Source: Desulfatitalea alkaliphila (GTDB taxonomy: Bacteria; Desulfobacterota; Desulfobacteria; Desulfobacterales; Desulfosarcinaceae). From it: a stretch of 64,000 nucleotides of DNA. Below the pieces are notes generated by a model. The model saw nothing but the letters and a program-made list of their open reading frames with translations, did not search any database and was not told the DNA's origin. Each line of letters starts with the position of its first letter. The stretch's first letter is position 1. The stretch covers positions 1 through 64,000 of the forward strand of contig NZ_JALJRB010000014.1 in NCBI RefSeq assembly GCF_022968795.1, written 5' to 3'. The position numbers were made by a program, and so were the translations under genes. Of this stretch, positions 18,096 through 26,785 are shown piece after piece.

Positions 18096-19063
18096 AAACG
18101 CCGGCCGGGAACGCCGTCCGCCGCCCTGACGGTCCGATCCACATCGGAGGCGCACGCATCCTGCTGGTGGACGACGATCCGGCCATCTGCCGTCTGGTCA
18201 CCCGCATGCTGGCCGCCGCCGGTCATCACTGCAAAAGCGCCGCCGACGCCCGCGCCGCCGAAGCCTTGATGGCGCAAACCGCGTTTGATTTGATCCTTTG
18301 CGACATCACTTTGCCCGGCGACTCCGGACTTGACCTGCTGGATCGGATCAAGGCCGACGATCCGGACATGGCCATCGTCATGCTCACCGGTTTGGACAGC
18401 CTGCAAACCGCGCAACTGGCCTTCACCCTGGGCGCCGACGGCTACCTGCTCAAACCCTTCGACAAGAACGAGCTGCTGATCCAGGTGGCCGGGGCCCTCC
18501 AGCGGCGCGCCTTGACCACCGAGAACCGCCTCTACCGCGAGCAGTTGGAATCCCTTGTGGCGCAGCGCACCGCTCAACTGCAGGCGGCCAACGCCCGCTT
18601 GACCGAGAACGAGGCGGCCCTCAAGGCCAAAGCGGTGGAGCTGCAGGACATCAACACCGCCCTGGAAGTGCTGCTCAAGCGCAGCGAGGCGGTGAAAATC
18701 GAATTGGAGCAACATCTTTCGGCCAACACCCGCAAGGTGGTGCAGCCCTACCTGCGTAAGATCGCCGCCCTGGGGCTGACCCGTCAACAGCAGGCCTACA
18801 TGGATTTGGTGCAGGATGCCCTGTCCCGCATGGTCTCGCCCCTGATCCGGCACTTGGATGGTCTGCAAGTTCCCCTGACGCCGGCCGAAATGGAAGTGGC
18901 CCACCTGATCCGCCAGGGACGCCGCACCAAGGAGATCGCCGAGCTGCTCCACCTTTCGGTCAACACCATCGTCACCCACCGCTATCGCATCCGCAAAAAA
19001 TTGGGATTGCTCCGTAAAAAGACCAATCTCCACGTCGCCCTGCAAGGACTGGAAAAACAGTGA
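18092..19063 (+). CDS. Response regulator with receiver, coiled coil and LuxR-type DNA-binding domain
   Basis: A 323-residue transcription factor. The receiver (about 20-140) has LLVDDD, phosphoacceptor LILCDITLP and LLKPFD. A long coiled coil (about 150-215) separates it from a C-terminal LuxR/FixJ helix-turn-helix (LTPAEMEVAHLIRQGRRTKEIAELL, with HRYRIRKKLG). It is the only obvious DNA-binding output inside the 9.4-31.6 kb island. It overlaps the preceding hybrid kinase by four bases (ATGA), making that kinase its likeliest partner. Target genes cannot be read from the sequence. Confidence 0.92.
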   Translation: MKTPAGNAVRRPDGPIHIGGARILLVDDDPAICRLVTRMLAAAGHHCKSAADARAAEALMAQTAFDLILCDITLPGDSGLDLLDRIKADDPDMAIVMLTGLDSLQTAQLAFTLGADGYLLKPFDKNELLIQVAGALQRRALTTENRLYREQLESLVAQRTAQLQAANARLTENEAALKAKAVELQDINTALEVLLKRSEAVKIELEQHLSANTRKVVQPYLRKIAALGLTRQQQAYMDLVQDALSRMVSPLIRHLDGLQVPLTPAEMEVAHLIRQGRRTKEIAELLHLSVNTIVTHRYRIRKKLGLLRKKTNLHVALQGLEKQ

Positions 19064-19076
19064 TAAAATATCACTG
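19058..19076 (+). terminator. Small hairpin over the stop codon, weak terminator or attenuator candidate
   Basis: CAGTGATA-AAA-TATCACTG is a perfect eight-base stem with a three-base loop that includes the TGA stop of the LuxR-type regulator. It is followed by an A/T-rich stretch with TTTT about 12 bases later but no immediate U-run, so termination would be weak. The 156-base gap to the next gene may mark a transcript boundary inside the island. Confidence 0.35.
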
Positions 19077-19219
19077 ATTATTCACTCTTTTATCAGCTAT
19101 CGAAATCTACCCCCACCGCCGATGACGTCATTGGAAACCCGGACGCCGCCGGCGGCACACTGCATTTTGCCCGGCGAAGGCAGAACCCCGAATTCGAACC
19201 ACCGCGACCCAGAGGCCCT

Positions 19220-20488
19220 ATGCAGCAAAATATCGCCCAAGAGACCTTGATCACCACCGAAGCCCTGTACCAAGCCTTGGCGCAGGATGATTTCACGCTC
19301 CATTTTCAACCCAAGGTGGACCTGCGCACCGGCCGCATCGGCGGTGTCGAGGCGCTGATCCGCTGGCAGCATCCCCAACTGGGGTTCCTGGCGCCGGGGG
19401 TTTTCCTGCCGGTGGCCGAGCAGGCCGGCCTGATGCCGGAGATCGACCAGTGGGTGCTGCGGGCGGTGTGCGACCGGATTCGCCAGTGGCAGTCCGACGG
19501 CGTGCCCACGGTACCCGTGGCCGTCAATATCGGATCCGAGTATTTCGAGCAGGAGCGTTTCGTGCGCACCCTGGGCACCTTGTTGCAGCACAAGGACATT
19601 CCACCCCATCTGTTGGAGCTGGAGCTGACCGAAAGCACCCTGATGCAGGATCCCGAAGCCGCCGAGGCGATCTTCTTCAAGTTGCGCACCCTGGGGGTCA
19701 AGGTGGCCATGGACGATTTCGGTACCGGGTACTCGGGGTTGGCCTACCTGCGGCGGCTGCCCTTCGACACCCTCAAGATCGACCGCAGCTACGTGCAGAA
19801 CGTGTCGGTCAGCCCGGCCAACGCCTCCATCGTTTCGGCCATCATCTCCCTGGCCCACACCCTGGGGTTGCAGGTGGTGGGGGAGGGGGCCGAAACATGG
19901 GATCAGGTGGCCTTCCTGGCCCGCTGCGGCTGCGACACCATCCAGGGGTTTCACTACAGTCGGCCCCGGCCGCCCGAGGAAATCGAAGCCATGTTGCGCG
20001 GGCGCAAACGCTTCGACGTGCCGCTATCCGGCAGCTGCACCGAGGAGCCGATCATCCTGGTGCTGGACGACGAAGTCAGCATCGTCAAAGCGCTGCAGCG
20101 GGTGCTCCAGTCCGGGGGCTTTCGGGTGGTGGGGGTCAACTCGGCCCACGAGGCCCTCAGCCTGATGGCCGCCGAACCGGCCCACGTGGTGATTTCCGAT
20201 CACCGCATGCCGGAGATGCTGGGGGTCGATTTCCTGGATCGGATCAAAGGGCTCTATCCGGCGACCGTGCGGGTGCTGCTCTCCGGACAGGCGGATATGA
20301 CCACGCTGTCCGATGCCATCAACCGGCGCTGTGTGGACCGTTTCATCCCCAAACCCTGGGATCGCAAGCAACTTCTGGACGAAGTGCGCCAGGCGGTGCA
20401 GACGGCGGTGGCCAAACGGTGCGCCGCCGAGGAGGCCGCCGAGGGGAGCGGTGCGACGGGTTGGGCCTTGCACACGGGACGGGTGTGA
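19220..20488 (+). CDS. EAL-domain c-di-GMP phosphodiesterase with C-terminal receiver
   Basis: A 422-residue protein in an unusual order: catalytic EAL first (about 10-265), receiver second (about 275-395). The EAL metal- and substrate-binding residues all appear present: GVEALIRW, the Asn in VAVNIGS, ELELTES, DDFGTGYSG, KIDRS, GEGAET and IQGFHY, so it should hydrolyse c-di-GMP to pGpG. The receiver has the phosphoacceptor in VVISDHRMP and the KPWD variant at the conserved Lys, the same subclass as three later receivers in this island. Phosphorylation presumably modulates the phosphodiesterase. ATG 19220 is 156 bases after the LuxR-type gene. Confidence 0.92.
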   Translation: MQQNIAQETLITTEALYQALAQDDFTLHFQPKVDLRTGRIGGVEALIRWQHPQLGFLAPGVFLPVAEQAGLMPEIDQWVLRAVCDRIRQWQSDGVPTVPVAVNIGSEYFEQERFVRTLGTLLQHKDIPPHLLELELTESTLMQDPEAAEAIFFKLRTLGVKVAMDDFGTGYSGLAYLRRLPFDTLKIDRSYVQNVSVSPANASIVSAIISLAHTLGLQVVGEGAETWDQVAFLARCGCDTIQGFHYSRPRPPEEIEAMLRGRKRFDVPLSGSCTEEPIILVLDDEVSIVKALQRVLQSGGFRVVGVNSAHEALSLMAAEPAHVVISDHRMPEMLGVDFLDRIKGLYPATVRVLLSGQADMTTLSDAINRRCVDRFIPKPWDRKQLLDEVRQAVQTAVAKRCAAEEAAEGSGATGWALHTGRV

Positions 20489-20538
20489 TGCAGCAACAGG
20501 AAGGCGCGCACGGCGCGCCGCCATTTGAAGGAAGCGTC

Positions 20539-22698
20539 ATGAACCATATTCTGATTGTGGATGACGAAACACCGATCCGTCGCCTGCTGGCAAAGATCCT
20601 GGAAGGGGACGGGCATGCCTGCGCCGTGGCCGCCGATGCGCGGCAGGCGCGGGAATTGTTGGCGCAAACGCCATTCGATCTATTGCTCACCGACATCAAC
20701 ATGCCGGGAGAGTCGGGGCTGGACCTGGCCCGATTCGTGAAGGAAACCCATCGCGACACCGCCATCGTCTTCGTGTCGGTCATGGACGATCCCGACGAGG
20801 CCCGCAGTGCTTTGAATATCGGGGCCTACGGCTACTTGATCAAGCCCTTCGATCGCAATCAGGCCCTGATCACCGTGGGCAACGCCCTGATCCGGCGGCA
20901 ATTGGAAATCGAGGCGCGCGGCCATCGCCTGAACCTGGAGAACAAGGTGCGCGAGCGAACCGCCGAGCTGTCCGCGGCGGTGAACGCCCTGGAAAAAGCC
21001 AAGATTCGCGAGGCCGCCTTGGCCCGCTTTCACCAGGATCAGTCCCTCTTTCTACAGAGCCTGCTGGAGGCCATTCCCAGCCCCCTGTTCTACAAGGACG
21101 CGGCGGGTGTCTATCAAGGATGCAACCCCGCCTTCGAGCAGTATGTGGGCCGCGGCCGCGACCGGATCGTCGGCCGTCGACTGGACGATCTTTTCGACCC
21201 GGCAGTGGCGGACCACCATCACCGGGTGGACCAGGTGTTGCTCCAGGCGCCCGACAAAAAGCTCTATGAAGCGCCGGCGCCCTTTGCCGACGGCACTATG
21301 CGCGAGATGCTGGTCAGCAAGGCGAGCTATCAGGACATCGACGGCAAGGTCGCCGGCATGGTGGGGGTCCTGGTGGACATCACCGAACGCAAGCGGATGG
21401 AACAGGCCCTGCGCGTGTCGGAAGCCAAATACCGCACCATCCTGGAGAACATCGGCATCGGCGTGGCCCTGATCGACCCCGAAATGCGGATTCTGGAGTT
21501 GAACCACCGGATGCGTGAGTGGTTTCCCGAAATCGAAACGATGCAACAGCCGATCTGTTTTCAGTCACTGGTAACGCCTCCCGGCGAACACGTCTGTGGC
21601 GGTTGCCCGGTGGCCATGACCCTGGGCAACGGCGAAGTGCATGAAGCGGTTCTGCAAAGGAAAACCAAACGCGGCGAGCGCAGCTTGCGCATCGTCTCCT
21701 CGGCCATCCGGGATGATGCGGGGCGCATCGTGGCGGCCATCGAATTGGTGGATGACATCACGGAACATATGATCATGGAACGGGAGCTGCGGCAGGCGCA
21801 GAAACTCTCCTCCCTCGGGCAGTTGGCCGCCGGGGTGGCCCATGAAATCAACAACCCCACCGGCTTTGTCAGCAGCAATCTGAAGACGTTGGGCGACTAC
21901 CAGCAGGACCTGGAGCGTCTGCTGGCCGATTATGCGGCCCTCAAGGGGGCGGTCCAGGTGGCGGGCGACGTGGCGGGTTTGAGCGATCTGATCGACCGGG
22001 TGTCCGCCACCGAAGAGGAGATCGATATCGATTACATCCGCCAGGATGCCCAAGCCCTGATTGCCGAGTGCCGGGAGGGCACCGACCGGATCCGGAAGAT
22101 CGTCGACGATTTGAAACATTTCGCCCACCCAGGTCTGGATCAGGTGCAGGACACCGATATCAACCGGGAGCTGGAATCGACCCTCAGCGTGGTGCACAAC
22201 GAGTTGAAATACAAGGCGGAGGTGGTCAAGGAGCTGGGAGACCTGCCCCTGATTCAGGCCAATCCGCAACAGCTCAACCAGGTGTTTGTCAACATCCTGG
22301 TCAACGCCGTGCAAGCCATCGAAAAGCAAGGTGAAATCCGGGTCGCCACCCGCCACCTGGACGACCGGGTGGAGATCCGCATCGCCGATACGGGCTGCGG
22401 TATCGCCGAGGAACATCTCAATCGCATCTTCGATCCCTTTTTTACGACCAAGGATGTGGGGCAAGGGACCGGTCTGGGTATGAACATCGTCTACAACATC
22501 ATTCAGAAGCACCACGGCGACATTCGCGTGGAGAGCCGGGTGGGCCAAGGGACCACCTTCATCATCACCCTGCCCGTGGGGGCCGCCCCCGATGAGGAGA
22601 CGGATCTTGATGCGACGGCAGCCCACGACGGCCCCCGCCTGGCGGCGGCCATGGCGCCCGGTGAGCCCATGGCGGCGGATGGGACGTCCGGTGATTGA
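20539..22698 (+). CDS. Sensor histidine kinase (receiver-coiled coil-PAS-PAS-kinase)
   Basis: A 719-residue soluble kinase. An N-terminal receiver (1-120; [15 protein letters not shown]) is followed by a coiled coil, a first PAS domain (about 165-285) and a second PAS-like domain (about 295-415) containing the CGGCPV cysteine pair. The kinase core has the phosphoacceptor GVAHEINNP and HATPase motifs [17 protein letters not shown] and [11 protein letters not shown]. The start is ATG 20539 behind AAGGAAG; the open frame extends upstream to 19450 only as a shadow across the EAL gene. Its HEINNP core matches that of the kinase at 25.4 kb, including the long insert after the His motif, so the two are probably paralogues sharing KPW-type receivers. 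Confidence 0.92.
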   Translation: MNHILIVDDETPIRRLLAKILEGDGHACAVAADARQARELLAQTPFDLLLTDINMPGESGLDLARFVKETHRDTAIVFVSVMDDPDEARSALNIGAYGYLIKPFDRNQALITVGNALIRRQLEIEARGHRLNLENKVRERTAELSAAVNALEKAKIREAALARFHQDQSLFLQSLLEAIPSPLFYKDAAGVYQGCNPAFEQYVGRGRDRIVGRRLDDLFDPAVADHHHRVDQVLLQAPDKKLYEAPAPFADGTMREMLVSKASYQDIDGKVAGMVGVLVDITERKRMEQALRVSEAKYRTILENIGIGVALIDPEMRILELNHRMREWFPEIETMQQPICFQSLVTPPGEHVCGGCPVAMTLGNGEVHEAVLQRKTKRGERSLRIVSSAIRDDAGRIVAAIELVDDITEHMIMERELRQAQKLSSLGQLAAGVAHEINNPTGFVSSNLKTLGDYQQDLERLLADYAALKGAVQVAGDVAGLSDLIDRVSATEEEIDIDYIRQDAQALIAECREGTDRIRKIVDDLKHFAHPGLDQVQDTDINRELESTLSVVHNELKYKAEVVKELGDLPLIQANPQQLNQVFVNILVNAVQAIEKQGEIRVATRHLDDRVEIRIADTGCGIAEEHLNRIFDPFFTTKDVGQGTGLGMNIVYNIIQKHHGDIRVESRVGQGTTFIITLPVGAAPDEETDLDATAAHDGPRLAAAMAPGEPMAADGTSGD

Positions 22699-22766
22699 CC
22701 CATGGCAAGCACAAAACAAACGGCCCGCAATCGGACAAGGTTAAGGCGTCCAATGGGGAGTAAAAG

Positions 22767-23621
22767 ATGAATCGTTCCGAAATGCTGCGCAAAATTCAGT
22801 CCATCGACAACCTGCCGACCTTGCCCCACATCGCCTTGACGGTCAACCGCATGCTGCAGGACGAAGAGTCCCCCATGGAACAGTTGGTGGCCGTGCTGGA
22901 AAAGGATCAGAGCCTTGTGGTCAAGCTGTTGCGTCTGGTCAACTCATCTTTCTTCGGTTTCAAGAGCAAGGTGCAGTCGGTGCGCCATGCGGTCACCCTG
23001 CTGGGCTTCAACACGGTTCAGAATGCGGTCATCACCATATCCGTGATGGACACCCTCAAACTCAAGCACGATCTCAAAGGGTTCGAGGTGGATCGGTTTT
23101 GGCAGCACGCCGTTCATGTGGCCGTGCTCAGCAAGCACCTGGCCGCCAAAACCCGGGCGGCCCCGGCCGAGGAGGTCTTCACCGCCGGTCTGCTGCACGA
23201 CATCGGCAAGGTGGTGCTGGTCAACTTCTTTCCCGAGCAGCTGACAGCGGTATTGGAGAAGGTTCAAAAGGAAGGTGTGCGCTTCGCGGTGGCGGAACAG
23301 GGCCTGGAGATCGCTTCCCACAGCCAGGTGGGCAGCGTGTTGGCCCAGCGTTGGATGTTGCCCGAAGCGTTGGTCAACACCATCAAGTGGCACCACAGCG
23401 GCATCCAGCGGAGCGCACAATCGGTGCCGGCCGCCATCGTGGAGATCAGCGACACCATCGTGCAGATCATGGCCGGCGCGCCGGGTTATGCACTTAAGCT
23501 GGACGGCCTGGCCGATGCCATCAAGGCGCCTCTGGTGGCCTACTTCAAGTCCGATCCGCAATGGTATCAAACCGTCAAGGGCGAGATGAACCGCGCCTGC
23601 GATTTCTTCAAGCAAGCATGA
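22767..23621 (+). CDS. HDOD-domain signalling protein
   Basis: A 284-residue HDOD protein. The family is related to HD phosphohydrolases but usually non-catalytic and acts as a scaffold in motility, stress and c-di-GMP pathways. The LPTLPHIAL start, LVNSSFFG, the FWQHAVHVA helix and GLLHDIGKVVL are characteristic; here the HD motif itself (LLHDIGK) is retained. It fills almost the whole protein. It stands alone, 68 bases after the kinase and 129 before the next receiver gene, and probably serves as a protein partner in the island. Confidence 0.9.
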   Translation: MNRSEMLRKIQSIDNLPTLPHIALTVNRMLQDEESPMEQLVAVLEKDQSLVVKLLRLVNSSFFGFKSKVQSVRHAVTLLGFNTVQNAVITISVMDTLKLKHDLKGFEVDRFWQHAVHVAVLSKHLAAKTRAAPAEEVFTAGLLHDIGKVVLVNFFPEQLTAVLEKVQKEGVRFAVAEQGLEIASHSQVGSVLAQRWMLPEALVNTIKWHHSGIQRSAQSVPAAIVEISDTIVQIMAGAPGYALKLDGLADAIKAPLVAYFKSDPQWYQTVKGEMNRACDFFKQA

Positions 23622-23750
23622 TGGTCGCCACCGGCGGCATGCAAAAATGGGTGCGGCCGTGGGTTTTTGCGGCTGGTTGCGGCAAGGCGTCATGCGGCGG
23701 CCGATCGGCAACCATGGCGGACCATACACGGAATCAGCAAGGATGGCATG

Positions 23751-24587
23751 ATGAGCGATAAACAGTATACCGTGCTTTGCGTCGACGACGAACAGAACAT
23801 CCTCAGCGCCCTCAAGCGGCTGCTGCGCAAGGAGCCCTACCGGCTGCTGACGGCCGGCAGCGGCTCGCAGGGGTTGACGATGATGGATGAGAACGAGGTG
23901 CACGTGGTGGTGTCGGACCAACGCATGCCGGGCATGAACGGCACCGAGTTTCTCAAGGAGGTCAAAACAAACCACCCTGATGTGCTGCGCATCATCCTGA
24001 CCGGTTACACCGAAGTGGACTCCATCACCGCGGCCATCAATGAAGGCAGCGTTTACAAATTCTTTCTCAAACCGTGGAACGACCACAATTTGAAACTGGA
24101 GATCCGCCAGGCGGTGGAGCAATACGCCTTGATGGAAACCAACAAGCAACTGCACGAGACGGTGATTGCCCAAAACGATGAGTTGAAGCAAATCAACGAA
24201 CGGTTGGAAGAGACCGTGGCCGAAAGGACCCAGTTTCTGGAGGTGCAAAATCAGGCGCTGCAAATTTCCCATGCCGTGCTCAACGATCTGCCCCTGCCCA
24301 TCGTGGGCGTGAGTCGGGAAATGATCATCGCCCTGGTGAACAAGGCGGCCCGCGCCTTGGCGGTGGCCGACCAGCCCTTGAACGTCGGCGAACGGGTGAG
24401 CACCTATTTCGGCGACGGGATCGAAGCATCGCTGGAACGCGTTTGTAACAGCGTCGAAAGCGGTTGTATCGCCGCCCAAGGTGTTGGCGGCACACCGTTC
24501 CGTTTGGAAACAATACCCCTCAGCGGACGTTTCAAGGGCAAGGGGGTGATCGTGACGATTAAAGAAGGTGCCGCCGCCGAGGTTTGA
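23751..24587 (+). CDS. Response regulator with receiver, coiled coil and PAS-like C-terminus
   Basis: A 278-residue protein. The receiver (about 5-125; VDDE, phosphoacceptor VVVSDQRMP, VYKFFLKPWND) is followed by a coiled coil (about 130-165) and a PAS-like module (about 170-270). There is no enzymatic or DNA-binding output. The KPWND receiver is nearly the same subclass as that of the GspE fusion 3 kb downstream. ATG 23751 is seven bases after AAGGA; the tandem ATG at 23748 is the alternative. It may act as an adaptor between the neighbouring kinases and the MglA/PilB module. Confidence 0.87.
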   Translation: MSDKQYTVLCVDDEQNILSALKRLLRKEPYRLLTAGSGSQGLTMMDENEVHVVVSDQRMPGMNGTEFLKEVKTNHPDVLRIILTGYTEVDSITAAINEGSVYKFFLKPWNDHNLKLEIRQAVEQYALMETNKQLHETVIAQNDELKQINERLEETVAERTQFLEVQNQALQISHAVLNDLPLPIVGVSREMIIALVNKAARALAVADQPLNVGERVSTYFGDGIEASLERVCNSVESGCIAAQGVGGTPFRLETIPLSGRFKGKGVIVTIKEGAAAEV

Positions 24588-24715
24588 GTGGACGGACCGG
24601 TATCGACCGTTATGGCGGATGTGTCAATCCGGCTGTTGCTTCTTCGTAAGCGGCGGCGAAATACCGGCGACCGGGGCGGCACGGGAAACGGCGGCATCAT
24701 GGAGCACAGAGGGTT

Positions 24716-25363
24716 ATGGCGGAGCTGATCGGTGAAGAGAACAAATTGGTGGTCAAGCTGGTCTATTATGGTCCCGCGCTCAGCGGCAAGACCACCAACC
24801 TGATGCGGCTGCACGACCTGTTGGACGAGGGACGCCGGGGGGAGCTGATGACCTTCGAAACCAAGGGGGATCGCACCCTCTTTTTCGACCTGCTGCCCTT
24901 GGTGGCCCGTTCCGAGAGCGGCTTCACCGTCAAGTTCAAGCTGTTCACCGTACCGGGCCAGGTGGCCCATGACGCCACGCGCAAGGCGGTGCTCTCGCGG
25001 GCCGACGGTATTGTGTTCGTGGCCGATTCCCGCAACGATCAGGCCATGCACAATTTCGAAAGCTTCGACAACCTGGAACGGAACGCCCGGCGGGTGGGGC
25101 TCGACCTGGATAAAACCCCCCTGGTGATCCAATTCAACAAAAGGGACCTGAACGATATTGTCAGCGAAACGGAAGTCTTGCAACGGTGGCAGCCCACGGG
25201 CCTGCCCATACACTTCGCATCGGCCCTGCGGGGCAACGGTGTGCGGGAGACCTTCGCCCAACTGCTGGTCCGCACCCACCGTGCGTTGGATGCGCCGTTT
25301 CAATTGGGGCGGCGGCACGGCATCGAGGTGGACCATTTTCTCCAAGTTTTGAACGCGGCGTGA
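24716..25363 (+). CDS. mglA: MglA-like small Ras-family GTPase
   Basis: A 215-residue prokaryotic small GTPase. P-loop GPALSGKTT is at residues 19-27, the switch II region reads TVPGQV as in MglA proteins, and the base-specificity motif is NKRD. In Myxococcus, MglA-GTP sets cell polarity and stimulates type IV pilus and gliding machines; that function is known for the family, not shown here. The usual GAP partner MglB (Roadblock fold) is not adjacent. Instead a histidine kinase follows by 14 bases and a PilB-like ATPase lies after that, so this GTPase is probably wired to the pilus-type output of the island. Confidence 0.92.
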   Translation: MAELIGEENKLVVKLVYYGPALSGKTTNLMRLHDLLDEGRRGELMTFETKGDRTLFFDLLPLVARSESGFTVKFKLFTVPGQVAHDATRKAVLSRADGIVFVADSRNDQAMHNFESFDNLERNARRVGLDLDKTPLVIQFNKRDLNDIVSETEVLQRWQPTGLPIHFASALRGNGVRETFAQLLVRTHRALDAPFQLGRRHGIEVDHFLQVLNAA

Positions 25364-25377
25364 CGGAGGCGTCGGCC

Positions 25378-26784
25378 ATGGCGGCCAACATGCATATTGA
25401 AAACGAGGATTTCGACCGGGAATACGGTTTGGAAGACCTGTTGCCCCGGCAACGCACCGCCGAGTGGCTGGACGCCTTGGGCGGCCGATGGACGGCGGGG
25501 GTGCTGCAGCGCGACGGCGCGCCCTATTGCGGGACGGTGCGCCGATCTGATGAATGGATGCCCGAAGCCCTTCGCGTGCTGGGCGCGACGGAGGCCTGTT
25601 TCCACACCCACAGCGGGCCGGCGGCGGAAACGGTGATCCACCCTCTGCGGCACGAGCTGGAAACCATCGGTTATCTGGTGCTGCAGGCCATCCAACCGGC
25701 GGATCAGGACGCAACGATCCGCTTGGGCGCCTTTGTGGCCCGGGCCGTCGAAGGTATGATGCAGTTGACCTACCGCACCCGCATGACAAGCGGGTTGCAT
25801 GGGAGGGTGGTGGAGGACAGCTTCGCCCGGCTGACGGAGAAAACACGGCAGCTTCAATCTTCCGAAGAGAAATACCGCCATCTGGCCCAGCGCCTTGAGA
25901 TGGAAGTGCAACGCCAGACCGAGGAGATCGAGGCGGCCCAACTGGTGATGTTCCAGCAAGAGAAGTTGGCCTCCATCGGCCGCCTCTCCGCGGGCGTGGC
26001 CCACGAAATCAACAACCCCATCGGTTTTGTGATCAGCAATCTGAACAGCTTGCACGGCATTTGTGAGGATCTGCTGCAACTGCTGGAACGACACGACCGG
26101 CTGGCGGCACTGGTGGCCTGTGACGGCGGCGCAGAGGAAGAAACGGGGCGGGGGGACATGGTTCGTTTGGCGGCCCTGGTGCGGGAAATCGCCGCGCTGC
26201 GGGAAGACCTGGATATCGACTACCTCAAGGCGGATCTGCAAGCCCTCATCGACGAGTCCCTTGAGGGCGCACAGCGGGTCCGGACCATCGTGCGCCAGTT
26301 GACCGATTTCGCCCACCCCTCCATCGAAACCGCCGAAAGCGCGGACATCCACCACTGCCTGGACACCACCCTGTCCATTCTGGCCGGCGAGGTGGGTCCC
26401 GAGGTGACCGTTCGCAAGGCGTACCAGCCCGTACCGGCCGTGCTGTGCCACCTGCGCGCCTTGAACCAGGTCTTTTTTCACCTGCTGCGCAACGCCCTGC
26501 AGGCCGTCGGGCGGCGGGGCACCATCACCCTGAGCACGCGCCTGACCGACGACAGCTGCGTGGAGGTGGACGTGGCGGACGACGGGCCCGGCATCCCGCC
26601 GGAGCAGTTGCCGCGCATTTTCGATCCCTTTTTCACCACCCGCGATGTGGGGCAGGGCGCCGGTCTGGGGCTCCACTTGGCCTACAACATCATGCAACAG
26701 CATGGCGGGGTGATCCACGCGGCCAACCGGCCCGAGGGCGGTTGCCGGTTCAGGGTCCACATTCCGGTGCATCGAGGAGCATAG
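25378..26784 (+). CDS. Soluble sensor histidine kinase with unclassified N-terminal sensor
   Basis: A 468-residue kinase. Residues 1-150 form a sensor I cannot assign (LLPRQRTAEWLDALGGRW..., VLQRDGAPYCG); it might be GAF-like, and a Roadblock-like fold should be tested because of the neighbouring MglA. A short coiled coil leads to GVAHEINNP, a long helical insert and HATPase motifs (HLLRNALQAVG, DDGPGIP, GAGLGLHLAYN). No membrane segment. ATG 25378 is chosen, eight bases after GGAGG; a GTG at 25360 overlapping the MglA stop is the alternative. The following receiver-GspE gene starts two bases after its stop, making the KPWND receiver of that protein its probable substrate. Confidence 0.9.
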   Translation: MAANMHIENEDFDREYGLEDLLPRQRTAEWLDALGGRWTAGVLQRDGAPYCGTVRRSDEWMPEALRVLGATEACFHTHSGPAAETVIHPLRHELETIGYLVLQAIQPADQDATIRLGAFVARAVEGMMQLTYRTRMTSGLHGRVVEDSFARLTEKTRQLQSSEEKYRHLAQRLEMEVQRQTEEIEAAQLVMFQQEKLASIGRLSAGVAHEINNPIGFVISNLNSLHGICEDLLQLLERHDRLAALVACDGGAEEETGRGDMVRLAALVREIAALREDLDIDYLKADLQALIDESLEGAQRVRTIVRQLTDFAHPSIETAESADIHHCLDTTLSILAGEVGPEVTVRKAYQPVPAVLCHLRALNQVFFHLLRNALQAVGRRGTITLSTRLTDDSCVEVDVADDGPGIPPEQLPRIFDPFFTTRDVGQGAGLGLHLAYNIMQQHGGVIHAANRPEGGCRFRVHIPVHRGA

Positions 26785-26785
26785 C

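Noticed and set aside
15921-18155. 744-codon minus-strand open frame
   Set aside because: Exact antisense shadow of the receiver-GAF-kinase-receiver gene.
19450-20538. Long N-terminal extension of the receiver-PAS-PAS kinase frame
   Set aside because: It overlaps the EAL-receiver gene in another frame and reads as Arg/Gly/Ala-rich nonsense; the receiver domain begins directly at ATG 20539 with a good ribosome site.
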